64,000 bases of DNA from Eikenella glucosivorans. Its GTDB lineage: Bacteria; Pseudomonadota; Gammaproteobacteria; Burkholderiales; Neisseriaceae. The notes beneath the pieces are model-generated. The model was not told the DNA's origin. It saw nothing but the letters and a program-made list of their open reading frames with translations, and did no database searches. The stretch covers positions 1 to 64,000 of the forward strand of contig NZ_JACSGR010000003.1 of the NCBI RefSeq assembly GCF_016025525.2. The letters run 5' to 3'. Within the stretch, counting starts at the first letter, position 1. Every line of letters starts with the position of its first letter. The translations under genes and the position numbers were made by a program. Below are positions 49,831-59,021 of the stretch, in pieces.

Positions 49831-51183
49831 TTATCCCAGTAATCGGGTGATATCGTTGAAAAAGGCCACCAGCATCAGCATCAGCATCAGGGAGAGGCCG
49901 AAACGCAGCCCCCACATTTGCGCGTTGGCGCTGACGGGCTTGCCGCGAATCCATTCGGCGGCATAATACATTAAATGGCCGCCGTCTAAAACAGGAATCG
50001 GCAGCAAGTTCAAAATCCCCAGGCTGATGCTGACCACGGCCAGAAACTCCAGATAATCCTGAATACCGGAGGCAGCGGTTTTGCCGGCATAGTCGGCGAT
50101 GGTGAGCGGGCCGGAGATGTGGCTGATGGAAGCCTGGCCGGTGAGCAGGCGGGCAAACAGGCGGCCGGTGAGCGCGGTGTAGGTGCCCACGCGCTCTATG
50201 CCCATTTCGGCGGCACGCGGCCAGGAGGGGTGGTAGCGGTAGGTGGCGAGCGACATCCAGCGCTGGTCGGTTTCGGAATCGAAGCCGGCAAAACCGTAGC
50301 GCTCGCCGTTGCGGTCTTCGCGGCTGTCGGGGCGCAGGGCTACCTGAAAAGGTTTGCCGCTGCGCAGGATGTCTACGGTGAGCTTGTCTTGCGGATGCTG
50401 GCGGATGGCGGTGGTCAGCTGTGGCCAGGTGTGCACGATCTGTCCGTCGATGGCCACCACGCGGTCGCCTTTGCGCAGGCCGGCGCGATCGGCGGGCGAT
50501 CCGCGCTGGATGGTGGCGAGGATGGTGGTTTTGCGCAGGGCGGTGAGGCCGAAGTAGCCGCCGCGCCGTGCCACTTCTTTGGCTTCGGGCGTGCCGGCGG
50601 CGTCGATGGTGCGCACGGTTTCTTGGCCGTTGGCCTGGCGCACGGCTACCTGAATTTTGCCTGCATCCAAATTCAAAATGATTTCCGACTGTGCATCGCC
50701 CCAGTTGGCCACGGCTTTGCCGTTTACGGCCTGGATGGTGTCGCCCGGGGCGAAGCCGGATTTTTCGGCCAGCGATTCGGGCGCCACCATGCCCACCATC
50801 GGCCGCACTTCCTGCACGCCGAAGTAGCCGAAGGAGAAGGTGTAGAGCAGCACGGCCAGCGCCAGATTGGTGAGCGGGCCGGCGGCCACTACCAACATGC
50901 GTTTGAAAGGATGCTGTTTGTCGAAGGCGTAGGGCAGGTCGGCTTCGGCCACGTCGCCTTCGCGCGTATCGACCATTTTCACATAGCCGCCCAGCGGAAT
51001 CGGCGCCAAACACCATTCGATGTTGCGCCAGCGTTTGTTGAAAAACGGTTTGCCGAAGCCCACGGAAAAACGCAGCACCTTGATGCCGCACCAGCGCGCC
51101 ACCAGCAGGTGCCCCAGCTCGTGCAGGCTGACCAAAATCATGATGGCCACGATAAACGCGCCAACGGTATAGAGAAAAGACAA
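49831..51183 (-). CDS. rseP: RIP site-2 metalloprotease RseP
   Basis: This intramembrane zinc protease has 450 residues from the preferred start, with HELGH at residues 21-25, two PDZ domains in the middle and the C-terminal NLLPIPVLDGGHLMYY motif carrying the third zinc ligand. The likely start is TTG at 51183, five bases after AAGGAG; the GTG at 51189 overlaps that ribosome site. In other bacteria RseP cleaves anti-sigma factors and remnant signal peptides. DUS are translated as FQVALRP between the PDZ domains. It leads into bamA. Confidence 0.94.
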   Translation of the reverse strand: MSFLYTVGAFIVAIMILVSLHELGHLLVARWCGIKVLRFSVGFGKPFFNKRWRNIEWCLAPIPLGGYVKMVDTREGDVAEADLPYAFDKQHPFKRMLVVAAGPLTNLALAVLLYTFSFGYFGVQEVRPMVGMVAPESLAEKSGFAPGDTIQAVNGKAVANWGDAQSEIILNLDAGKIQVAVRQANGQETVRTIDAAGTPEAKEVARRGGYFGLTALRKTTILATIQRGSPADRAGLRKGDRVVAIDGQIVHTWPQLTTAIRQHPQDKLTVDILRSGKPFQVALRPDSREDRNGERYGFAGFDSETDQRWMSLATYRYHPSWPRAAEMGIERVGTYTALTGRLFARLLTGQASISHISGPLTIADYAGKTAASGIQDYLEFLAVVSISLGILNLLPIPVLDGGHLMYYAAEWIRGKPVSANAQMWGLRFGLSLMLMLMLVAFFNDITRLLG

Positions 51184-51214
51184 AAGCACTCCTTGCCGTC
51201 CGGCTTGCTGCTTG

Positions 51215-51253
51215 AGGCTACCTGAAAAATTTGTTTTCAGATTTCAGGTAGCC
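51215..51253. terminator. Inverted DUS pair between dxr and rseP
   Basis: AGGCTACCTGAAAA and its complement with a loop of about 10 bp, between the dxr stop and the rseP start. It suggests dxr is at least partly separated in transcription from the rseP-lpxA genes. Confidence 0.6.
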
Positions 51254-51331
51254 TGATGATGTGCCGGAGAATACGGGAAACGCCGTATTGTAATGGAAAC
51301 AGGCTGTTTGGACAAAGCATCGGGCAAAGTG

Positions 51332-52510
51332 TCAGCCCAGCCGCTCCACATAGTCCGCCGCCGCCCGCCGTGCGTCGGCATCCCAGGCCAACAACCCTTC
51401 CAGGCTTTGATGGCTACCTGAAATATCCTGTTCCAGCGTGTGCCGCACCACCGGCGCGATGTCGGTGAAGCGGATGCGGCCGTCTAAAAAGGCAGCCACG
51501 GCGATTTCGTTGGCGGCGTTGAGCACGCAGGGCACGCCGCCGCCGGCCTGCATGGCTTGGTAGGCCAGCTCGAGGCAGGGGAAGCGGCGGTAGTCGGGCG
51601 CTTCGAAGGTGAGCGCGGCGAGGCTGGCGAAATCCAGCGGCGCGGTGCCGGAGGCGATGCGCTCGGGCAGGCCGAGGCAGTGGGCGATGGGCGTGCGCAT
51701 ATCGGGCGTGCCCAGCTGCGCCAGCACCGAGCCGTCGGTGTAGCGCACCATGCTGTGCACCACGCTTTGCGGGTGGATCACGGTTTCCAGCTTTTCCGGC
51801 GGGCAGCCGAACAGCCAGTGCGCCTCAATCAGCTCAAGGCCTTTGTTCATCATGGTGGCGCTGTCTACGGAGATTTTGCGCCCCATCTGCCAGTTGGGGT
51901 GTTTGACCGCTTGGGCGGGGGTGATGGCGGGGAAGTGGGCCAGGTCGGTGTGCAGGAAGGGGCCGCCGGAAGCGGTGAGGATGATGGATTCGACGCCGTT
52001 GTGTTTCAGGTAGCCTTTGTTGGGCGGGAGGACTTGGTAGATGGCGTTGTGTTCGCTGTCCACGGGCAGGATACGCGCGCCGGCTTGGGCAGCGGTTTGC
52101 ATGAAGAGGCTGCCGGAAACGACGAGCGTTTCTTTGTTGGCCAAATAGATGGTTTTGCCGGCGCGGGCGGCGGCGAGGGTGGATGGCAGGCCGGCGGCAC
52201 CGACGATGGCGGCCATCACGCCGTGCGTTTCGGGCGCGGCGGCGATATCGATGAGGGCTTGCGCGCCGTGCAGCACTTCGGTTGGGCAGCCGGCGGCGGC
52301 GAGGCGCGCGCGCAGTTCGGCGGCCTGGGCTTCGCTGGCGGTTACGGCGTATTGCGGGCGGAAGGCGAGGCACTGTTCGGCCAGCTTGGCGGTTTGGCGG
52401 TGGCCGCTGAGGGCGAAGATGCGGAAACGTTCGGGATGGCGGGCAACGACGTCGAGCGTGCTGCTGCCGATGCTGCCGGTGCTGCCGAGGATGGTGAGGG
52501 ATTGGGTCAT
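51332..52510 (-). CDS. dxr: 1-deoxy-D-xylulose 5-phosphate reductoisomerase
   Basis: This 392-residue NADPH enzyme carries out the first committed step of the MEP isoprenoid pathway. The NADPH-binding GSTGSIGSSTLDV is near residue 9. LANKETLVVSG, then PVDSEHNAIYQ and TASGGPF, mark the metal and substrate site. MGRKISVDSATMMNKGLELIEAHWLFG follows. A DUS is translated as GYLKHNG. In related genomes dxr follows uppS and cdsA; here only repeats and cysS lie upstream. Confidence 0.95.
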   Translation of the reverse strand: MTQSLTILGSTGSIGSSTLDVVARHPERFRIFALSGHRQTAKLAEQCLAFRPQYAVTASEAQAAELRARLAAAGCPTEVLHGAQALIDIAAAPETHGVMAAIVGAAGLPSTLAAARAGKTIYLANKETLVVSGSLFMQTAAQAGARILPVDSEHNAIYQVLPPNKGYLKHNGVESIILTASGGPFLHTDLAHFPAITPAQAVKHPNWQMGRKISVDSATMMNKGLELIEAHWLFGCPPEKLETVIHPQSVVHSMVRYTDGSVLAQLGTPDMRTPIAHCLGLPERIASGTAPLDFASLAALTFEAPDYRRFPCLELAYQAMQAGGGVPCVLNAANEIAVAAFLDGRIRFTDIAPVVRHTLEQDISGSHQSLEGLLAWDADARRAAADYVERLG

Positions 52511-52852
52511 GGCGGGGTGGTGGCGGTGTGTTGGCTGTTTTCGGCTGCGCTGAAACTTGCTTTGCTTGTTTTGGCTGCGTTTTAGCTTCGCAGAAAATCC
52601 GGTTCCTTTGGAAACTGCGTTTTAACTTCGTTGAAGCTGATGCTTTCAGGTAGCCTGTTTGTGTGGATAGTAGTGGCTTGGGGCTGCTTAAAGCGGTTTG
52701 GCAAATGGGGAACTATACTGCTTTTTGCCGGCGCTTGCCATTGTGCGGAAAGGGGGCGGAAAAGGCTACCTGAAAAATTCAGCTTCGCGGAAATTCGTCT
52801 TCCTGCGGAAACTTTATTTTCAGGTAGCCTGTTGCTGTGGGCGCGGCCGGGC
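52511..52852. repeat. Intergenic DUS and GCTTCG-type repeats before dxr
   Basis: This 342-bp spacer holds repeat units at about 52545-52650 (GCTGAAACTTGCTTTGCTTG, TTTTAGCTTCGCAGAAA and related), ending in a DUS near 52646. An inverted DUS pair at about 52763 and 52818 encloses a further pair of units. No gene is supported; the latter pair may end cysS transcription. Confidence 0.65.
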
Positions 52853-54274
52853 TTAATCGCGCGTCCAGGTGGTGCCGCCGGCGCCGTCGCGCAGGGTGAT
52901 GCCTTGGGCGGCGAGCAGGTCGCGGATGCGGTCGGATTCGGCCCAGTTTTTATCAGCGCGGGCTTGCTGGCGCTGGGCGATGAGGGCTTCGATTTCTTCG
53001 TTGCCCAAGCCGCCTGCCGCCGTGCCGCCTTGCAGGAATTCGGTGGGGCTGCGCTGGAGGAGGCCGATGGTGCCGGCCAGGGCTTGGAGGCAGCCGGAAA
53101 GCTCGGCGGACTGGGTTTTGTTGGCTTCGCCGGCCAGCTCGAACAATACGGCCACGGCCTGCACGGTGTCGAAGTCGTCGTTCATGGCGGCGAAGAAGCG
53201 GCGGGTGTAGCCGTTGGCTTCCGGGGCTACCTGAAAACTTGTTGGCGGCACGTTGGCGAGGGTGTTGTAGAGGCGGGTGAGGGCGTTTTTGGCATCATCC
53301 AAGTGCGCGTCGGAGTAGTTCAGCGGGCTGCGGTAGTGGGCGCGCAGGATGAAGAAGCGTACGACTTCGGGGTCGTATTGTTTCAATACTTCGCGGATGG
53401 TGAAGAAATTGCCCAGCGATTTGGACATTTTTTCGCCATCGACGCGGATGAAGCCGTTGTGCAGCCAGTATTTGACATGGCTGGCGATGCTTTGGCCGTG
53501 GTGGGTGTGCGCGTGTTCGTGCCCGCAGACATGGCCGCTGGCGCCGACGCTTTGGGCGATTTCGTTTTCGTGGTGGGGAAACTGCAAGTCCGCGCCGCCG
53601 CCGTGGATGTCAAACGTGTCGCCGAACAGGTTGTCGCTCATGGCGGAGCATTCGATGTGCCAGCCCGGGCGGCCTTGCCCCCACGGGCTTTCCCACGCCG
53701 GTTCGCCTGCTTTGGCGGCTTTCCACAGCACAAAATCCAGCGGATCGCGTTTGAACCCGTCCACTTCCACGCGTTCGCCCGCGCGCAAATCGTCCAGCGA
53801 TTTGCCCGACAGTTGCCCATATGCGGGAAACTCGCGCACGGCGTAGTAAACGTCGCCGTTGGCGGCGGGATAGGCTTTGCCGTTTTGAATCAGGGTTTCA
53901 ATCATGGCGATCATCTGCGGGATATTTTCCGTCGCCTTCGGCTCGATGTCGGGACGCAATACGCCCAGCGCGTCGGCATCTTCGTGCATGGCCTGAATGA
54001 AACGCGCGGTCAACTCGCCTATGGTCTCGCCGTTTTCGGCGGCACGGGCGATGATTTTGTCGTCGATGTCGGTGATGTTGCGCACATAAGTGAGCGGATA
54101 GCCGCATTCGCGCAGCCAACGGGCAATCATGTCGAACACGACCATCACGCGGGCGTGACCCAAGTGGCAGTAGTCGTAAACAGTCATGCCGCAGACGTAC
54201 ATGCGCACGTTTTCAGGGTCGATGGGGGAAAAGGGTTCTTTTTGGCGGGTGAGGGTGTTGTAGAGGGATAGCAT
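52853..54274 (-). CDS. cysS: Cysteinyl-tRNA synthetase
   Basis: This 473-residue class I synthetase has the zinc ligand Cys28 in MYVCGMTVYDYCHLGHARV with the HIGH-type HLGH at 37-40. The further zinc ligands lie in GWHIECSAM and HHENE, and the KMSKS loop GEKMSKSLGNFF is near residue 277. The C-terminal DALR-type domain contains a translated DUS (SFQVAPEANG). Length and motif order are normal. It is a single gene between repeat-rich spacers. Confidence 0.96.
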   Translation of the reverse strand: MLSLYNTLTRQKEPFSPIDPENVRMYVCGMTVYDYCHLGHARVMVVFDMIARWLRECGYPLTYVRNITDIDDKIIARAAENGETIGELTARFIQAMHEDADALGVLRPDIEPKATENIPQMIAMIETLIQNGKAYPAANGDVYYAVREFPAYGQLSGKSLDDLRAGERVEVDGFKRDPLDFVLWKAAKAGEPAWESPWGQGRPGWHIECSAMSDNLFGDTFDIHGGGADLQFPHHENEIAQSVGASGHVCGHEHAHTHHGQSIASHVKYWLHNGFIRVDGEKMSKSLGNFFTIREVLKQYDPEVVRFFILRAHYRSPLNYSDAHLDDAKNALTRLYNTLANVPPTSFQVAPEANGYTRRFFAAMNDDFDTVQAVAVLFELAGEANKTQSAELSGCLQALAGTIGLLQRSPTEFLQGGTAAGGLGNEEIEALIAQRQQARADKNWAESDRIRDLLAAQGITLRDGAGGTTWTRD

Positions 54275-54364
54275 GGTTGGATGTGATTGAGTTAATTGGG
54301 TTAAATGGTGAGGGGAAGGCTACCTGAAAACAACGGCTTCAATGGCGGCTTGGTGCGGCTAATA

Positions 54365-54871
54365 TTATTCTTGCCCGGCATCGGCGGGGCAGTTTTTACC
54401 TTGGTAGTCATACCACTGGTTAATGTGGGTTTGGTAGGTGGAGTTGCGTTCGGTGTCGGTGAAGGTGGTTGAGAAATATACGCTGGGGCGGCCTTGCGGG
54501 TCGTTTTTCAGCGCCATGCCCACGGTGTAGGCATCGAGGCCGGGCTTGGCTTGGGCGGGGTTGAGCAGGGTGTACACGCGGCCTTGGGCGGTTTGGCGTT
54601 CTGCAAAACGGCCTTGCGGGTAGAGGCCGGTGGTGCGACGGCGGATTTGCTCTTGCAGCCAGGCTTGGCTGTCGGCGGGAATGCAGACATTGCGCTCGGC
54701 ATGGATGGAAGGCGAACGCGGGAGCGGGATGGCGTCGGGCTCGTCGGCGGGGCGGTAATTGCCGGAGTCGTTGCCCCGATATAGGTAGAAGCCGGCGGGG
54801 AGGGTGTCGGCGGCCTGGGCGGCGGCGGAGAGGCCGAGGAAGAGCAAAACGGCGTGCGGCAGGGATTTCAT
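54365..54871 (-). CDS. Secreted hypothetical protein
   Basis: From the ATG at 54871 (MKSLPHAVLL) this is 168 residues with a signal peptide cleaved near AAQAA-DT. The mature protein has GFYLYRGNDSGNYRP, two cysteines (RNVCIPADSQ and GKNCPADAG) and no recognised domain. Periplasmic or secreted location is inferred. A DUS directly abuts the ATG (AGGCTACCTGAAA then ATG). The frame is open to 54970, but the upstream part has no signal-like features. Confidence 0.65.
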   Translation of the reverse strand: MKSLPHAVLLFLGLSAAAQAADTLPAGFYLYRGNDSGNYRPADEPDAIPLPRSPSIHAERNVCIPADSQAWLQEQIRRRTTGLYPQGRFAERQTAQGRVYTLLNPAQAKPGLDAYTVGMALKNDPQGRPSVYFSTTFTDTERNSTYQTHINQWYDYQGKNCPADAGQE

Positions 54872-55099
54872 TTTCAGGTAGCCTTGGCTTGTGTGGGTTT
54901 GCTGTGAGGAAGGGCATTGTAGCCGAAAGCCCTGTTGGCAGCCACATGGCGGGCTGATGAATGTAAACAAATATCTGGAAAGTTTGCTAAACGGTAAATC
55001 TTGCGGCGGCGGCTTTTGTTTGTGCGGCGGCTCGCCTATAGTGGCTGCCGTGATTCCCCGTTTGTTTTCGCTGAAATCCGTTAGAAAAGGAAACCGATT

Positions 55100-55759
55100 A
55101 TGATGAAACGTCTGACTGTTTTAACCCTGGCCGCCTCCTTTGCCCTGAGCGGCTGTGTGACCGACCCGGTTACCGGGCAGCAAACTATTTCCAAAACCGC
55201 GCTCTACGGCCTGGGCGGCGCGGCGGCCTGCGGCGCCATCGGTGCACTCACCCACGGCAGCAAAGGCGCGCGCAATGCGGCTTTGGGCTGCGGCGTGGTG
55301 GGGGCTGGTGTGGGCGGCTATATGGATATTCAGGAGCGCCGCCTGCGCCAGGAATTGGCCAACACGCCGGTGGAAGTGGAACGCCAAGGCGACCAAATCA
55401 AGCTGACCATGCCCAGCGGCGTTACCTTTGCCACCAACAGCTCCGCGCTTAGCCCGAACGCCGTGAGCTCGCTCAACACTGTGGCCGACGTGCTGACCCA
55501 GTATCCGGAAACCACCATCACTGTGGCCGGCCACACCGACAACACCGGCAACGACCGCATCAACAACCCGCTCTCGCAACAGCGCGCGCAATCCGTGGCC
55601 GGCTACCTGAACGGCCGCGGCGTGGCCGCCAACCGCATCAGCACCGTGGGCTACGGCTCGCGTTCGCCGATTGCCGACAACTCCACCGAAGTGGGCCGCG
55701 CGCAGAACCGCCGCGTGGAAATTCTGATCAACCCGACTTCGCAGGCGCGCCGGCAGTAA
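55100..55759 (+). CDS. OmpA-family lipoprotein, YiaD-like
   Basis: This 219-residue lipoprotein has a lipobox ending ALSGC. A glycine-zipper segment follows (YGLGGAAACGAIGALTHGSKG and GCGVVGAGVGGYMD). The C-terminal OmpA peptidoglycan-binding domain (about residues 100-213) has VAGHTDNTGNDRINNPLSQQRAQSVAGYLNGRGV and the end GRAQNRRVEILI. It probably links the outer membrane to the cell wall, like YiaD. The start follows AGAAAAGGAAA. It ends at a strong hairpin terminator. Confidence 0.88.
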   Translation: MMKRLTVLTLAASFALSGCVTDPVTGQQTISKTALYGLGGAAACGAIGALTHGSKGARNAALGCGVVGAGVGGYMDIQERRLRQELANTPVEVERQGDQIKLTMPSGVTFATNSSALSPNAVSSLNTVADVLTQYPETTITVAGHTDNTGNDRINNPLSQQRAQSVAGYLNGRGVAANRISTVGYGSRSPIADNSTEVGRAQNRRVEILINPTSQARRQ

Positions 55760-55783
55760 GCCGCAGCTTGTCGCAACGGCCTG

Positions 55784-55819
55784 AAACGGCACGGCGGAGC
55801 AGTTCTGCCGTGCCGTTTT
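55784..55819 (+). terminator. Rho-independent terminator
   Basis: AAACGGCACGGC, 11-base loop, GCCGTGCCGTTTT: a perfect 12-bp stem ending in T4, 25 bp after the OmpA-type lipoprotein stop. Confidence 0.88.
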
Positions 55820-55833
55820 GCATGAAATACGGG

Positions 55834-55865
55834 AAAGGCTACCTGAAAATTTTCAGGTAGCCTTT
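55834..55865. repeat. Perfect 32-bp DUS palindrome
   Basis: AAAGGCTACCTGAAAA is followed at once by its exact complement, with no loop. The rest of the 521-bp spacer to norM holds further DUS near 55906, 55935 and 56019, an AGGCTGCCTGAAA variant near 55885, and a 7-bp inverted repeat ATTGGCA...TGCCAAT at 56143-56164. No gene is supported there. Confidence 0.75.
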
Positions 55866-56280
55866 GCTTTAATGGGAGGCTGTTTTCAGGCAGCCTCAAA
55901 CCAAACTTTTCAGGTAGCCCGCTAGGCAGTTGGGGCTACCTGAAAAGCTATGTGCCGCCTGAAAACGAAGCCGGATGCTTCGCAATGCAAAAGGCGTGCG
56001 GCGGCATGGCGGGCGGATTTTCAGGTAGCCTGATGCAATCCCTGTTTGGCGCGGGGGAGATGATTCACGTTTGATTGATTTTGTCCACCCGCGGGCGGCA
56101 GGCAAACAACACCTTTATATAAATGCCGCCGTGGGGCGGAGTATTGGCATTTTTGTTTGCCAATCATGGGGATTTGGCGATTTAGTGTGATTGGGAAGTA
56201 GGGGCAGGAGTGTTGCGTTACTACAACTTATGTTGCGTTTCTGCTAAAATACCGCCCGTGTTCCACTCTTTCATTTGATT

Positions 56281-57669
56281 ATGCTGCTCGACTTAAACCG
56301 TTATTCCCCCGCCGTTTTCCGCAAAGAAGCCCGCCAGTTGGGCTCCTTGGCGATGCCCATGCTGCTGGCTCAGATTGCCCAGGTGGGGGTGGGGTTTGTG
56401 GATACGGTGATGGCGGGCGGCGCGGGCAAGCCGGATTTGGCCGCCGTGGCCTTGGGCAGCAGCGCCTTCGTTACGGTGTTCATCACCTTCCTGGGCATCA
56501 TGACCGCGCTCAACCCGATGATTTCCCAGGCGCACGGCGCGGGCGAAACCGAGCAGGTGGGCGAACTGGGGCGGCAGGGCATGTGGTATGGCCTGATGCT
56601 GGGCTTGGTGGGCATGGTGATACTGTGGCTGATGGTGAAGCCGATCAACCATTATCTGGATTTGAGCCCGGAAGTGGAGCGGCAGTTCACGCAATATGTA
56701 GGCTTCGTGGCCTTGTCGATGCCGGCGGCCATGGTGCACCGCGCGCTGCACGCCTTCGCCTCCAGCCTGGGCAAGCCGAAACCGATTATGTGGATGAGCT
56801 GGATCACGCTGTTTATGAATATCCCGCTCAACCATGTGTTTGTGTACGGCGATTTCGGTATGCCGGCCCTAGGCGGCGCGGGCTGCGGCCTGGCCAGCGC
56901 GCTGGTGTTCTGGTTTAACGCCGCCGCCTTGTGGGCATACATTGCCAAACAGAAATATTTCCAGCGCTTCGGCCTGCTTTCGCGCTTCACCAGGCCGGAT
57001 GCCAAAATCCTGCGCCAAATCACTAAATTGGGCGTGCCGATCGGCTTGTCTTTCTTCTTGGAAGTGAGCCTGTTTACCGTGATGATGATGCTGATCGCCC
57101 GCCTGCCCGGCAATGCCGAAGACCACGTGGCCGCTCAGCAGGTGGTGAACAGCATCACCAGCCTGATTTACGTGATTCCGCAGGGCATCGGCGCGGCGGT
57201 AACCGTGCGCGTGGGCTTTTCCATCGGCGCCGACCGTTATTTCCAGGCACGTTATGCCGCAGGTGTGGCGCTGGCTTCCGGCGCGGTGCTGTCGATTGTT
57301 ACCGCGGTGCTTACCGTGTTGTTCCGCTATCCGATTATGCGGATTTATACCGACGACGCGGCCGTGATCCAGCTGGGCGCCACCATTTTGCTGTTTGCCG
57401 CCGCCTTCCAGCTGGCTGACGCCATCCAAAGCATCTCTTCCTACGCCCTGCGCGGCTATAAGGTAACCAAACTGCCGATGGTGATCCACGCCATCGCGTT
57501 TTGGGTGGTCGGCCTCGGGCTGGGCTGCCTCTTGGCATTCGGCACGGGCATGGGGATTTACGGCTTCTGGGCGGCGCTGGTGTTGTCGCTGATGTGTGCG
57601 GCGGTGGCCTTGCTGTGGTGTTTGGAAGGAGTGAGCGAAGAAATGCTGGAGCATCAAGACGATGATTAA
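56281..57669 (+). CDS. norM: MATE family multidrug efflux pump, NorM-like
   Basis: From the ATG at 56281 this is 462 residues with 12 predicted helices. The N-terminal phrase EARQLGSLAMPMLLAQIAQVGVGFVDTVMAG is the MATE signature, and the second half has VPIGLSFFLEVSLFTVMMMLIARL and the repeat-related ALRGYKVTKLPM. NorM exports cationic drugs and dyes with sodium or proton exchange. It overlaps murB by 8 bp, so the two are translationally coupled. Confidence 0.92.
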   Translation: MLLDLNRYSPAVFRKEARQLGSLAMPMLLAQIAQVGVGFVDTVMAGGAGKPDLAAVALGSSAFVTVFITFLGIMTALNPMISQAHGAGETEQVGELGRQGMWYGLMLGLVGMVILWLMVKPINHYLDLSPEVERQFTQYVGFVALSMPAAMVHRALHAFASSLGKPKPIMWMSWITLFMNIPLNHVFVYGDFGMPALGGAGCGLASALVFWFNAAALWAYIAKQKYFQRFGLLSRFTRPDAKILRQITKLGVPIGLSFFLEVSLFTVMMMLIARLPGNAEDHVAAQQVVNSITSLIYVIPQGIGAAVTVRVGFSIGADRYFQARYAAGVALASGAVLSIVTAVLTVLFRYPIMRIYTDDAAVIQLGATILLFAAAFQLADAIQSISSYALRGYKVTKLPMVIHAIAFWVVGLGLGCLLAFGTGMGIYGFWAALVLSLMCAAVALLWCLEGVSEEMLEHQDDD

Positions 57670-58690
57670 ACTGCTGCACGATGCCGATTTGAGCAGGTTG
57701 AACACTTTCGGCCTCCCTGCGCGCGCCTCTGCCCTGTGCGAACTGGAAAGCGCCCAAAGGCTACCTGAAATCCTGCGTCTGCCGGAATACCGCCGCGACA
57801 GCGTGCTGTGGCTCGGCGGCGGCAGCAATGTGCTCTTTATGCAGGATTACGATGGGCTGGTGGTGCGCATGGCCAACAAAGGCATCGGCGCGCCTGAGCC
57901 GGCGGGCGGCGGCAAAGTGCGGCTCACCGCGCAGGCCGGCGAAAACTGGCACGATTTCGTGCAGCACACCATCGCGCTGGGCTTGAGCGGCTTGGAAAAC
58001 CTGAGCCTGATTCCCGGCACGGTGGGCGCCGCGCCGGTGCAGAACATCGGCGCTTACGGAGTGGAAGCCAAAGACCGCATCGAAGCCGTGCAGGCTTGGG
58101 ATTTGGATGCCGGCCGGCCGGTGCGCTTCGATAATGCCGCCTGCCGCTTCGCCTACCGCAACAGCCTGTTCAAGCAATCCGGCGGGCGCTATGTGATTAC
58201 GGCGGTAACGTTCGCGCTGGATACCGCGTTCCAGCCCAAGCTGCATTATGGCGACGTGCAGAGCGAAGCCGAAGCCGTGGCCGCCGGCGCGCCGCTCACC
58301 GCCGCCATCGTGGCCGAAGCCGTGTGCCGCATCCGCCGGCGCAAGCTGCCCGACCCGGCGCAAACCGGCAGCTGCGGCAGTTTCTATCAAAACCCGATCG
58401 TGCCGGCGGAGCAGGCCGCTGCGCTGAAACGGCGGCATCCCGCGGTGCCGGTGTATCCGCAGCCAAACGGCCGGGCCAAACTCGCCGCCGGCTGGCTGAT
58501 CGACCAATGCGGCTTGAAAGGCCACCGCGAAGGCCATGCCGCCGTGCACCAAAAGCAGGCGCTGGTGTTGGTCAACCTCGGCGGGGCGAGCGCGGAGGAT
58601 GTGCGCCGCCTCTCCGAGCATGTGCGCGGCTGCGTGTTCCAACGTTTCGGCGTGCGGCTGGAGCCCGAGCCGGTGTGGCTGGGCAGTTGA
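57662..58690 (+). CDS. murB: UDP-N-acetylenolpyruvoylglucosamine reductase
   Basis: This 342-residue FAD enzyme makes UDP-MurNAc for peptidoglycan. The FAD-binding phrase LWLGGGSNVLF is near residue 50. GLENLSLIPGTVGAAPVQNIGAYGVE follows, then the active-site serine motif GSCGSFYQNPIV, and AGWLIDQCGLKGH and AVHQKQALVLVN near the end. It is of the longer type I form. A DUS near the N-terminus is translated as RLPEI. It overlaps norM by 8 bp. Confidence 0.95.
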   Translation: MIKLLHDADLSRLNTFGLPARASALCELESAQRLPEILRLPEYRRDSVLWLGGGSNVLFMQDYDGLVVRMANKGIGAPEPAGGGKVRLTAQAGENWHDFVQHTIALGLSGLENLSLIPGTVGAAPVQNIGAYGVEAKDRIEAVQAWDLDAGRPVRFDNAACRFAYRNSLFKQSGGRYVITAVTFALDTAFQPKLHYGDVQSEAEAVAAGAPLTAAIVAEAVCRIRRRKLPDPAQTGSCGSFYQNPIVPAEQAAALKRRHPAVPVYPQPNGRAKLAAGWLIDQCGLKGHREGHAAVHQKQALVLVNLGGASAEDVRRLSEHVRGCVFQRFGVRLEPEPVWLGS

Positions 58691-59021
58691 TGAAAGTTGA
58701 TGAAAAACGATGTGCCCTATTTTCAGGTAGCCTGAAGCCGTTTGGAGAAGGCTACCTGAAAAATTATTGCCGCATTTTATGGTGCTGCTTTTTTCAGGTA
58801 GCCTTTATATCTTTGCCAATCCGATAGTTTGGCGCTAAGGCCAGCCGCCTGCCCAAGCCGAAGATTGGGCAATTATTCCCGCCTTTTATGCGGGCATAAA
58901 GTTGCCGCCACTATACCGATGAGGGCAGAGACGGCTATAATCGCGGCGGCAGGCAGCATCGTTGCCGCTTTTTGCAAACAGGCTGCCGGACAGGAAGAAG
59001 CATAGCGATGGAGACACGAGC
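58691..59021. repeat. Intergenic DUS block before the TetR-type gene
   Basis: This 331-bp spacer holds three DUS (about 58722, 58750 and 58792) that can form two alternative hairpins after murB. Beyond them TATAAT (58936-58941) lies 81 bp before the next start and is a possible -10 box, with no clear -35 box. Confidence 0.6.

Noticed and set aside
52631..54271. A 546-codon frame opposite cysS
   Set aside because: Antisense shadow of cysS, which has all class I synthetase motifs.
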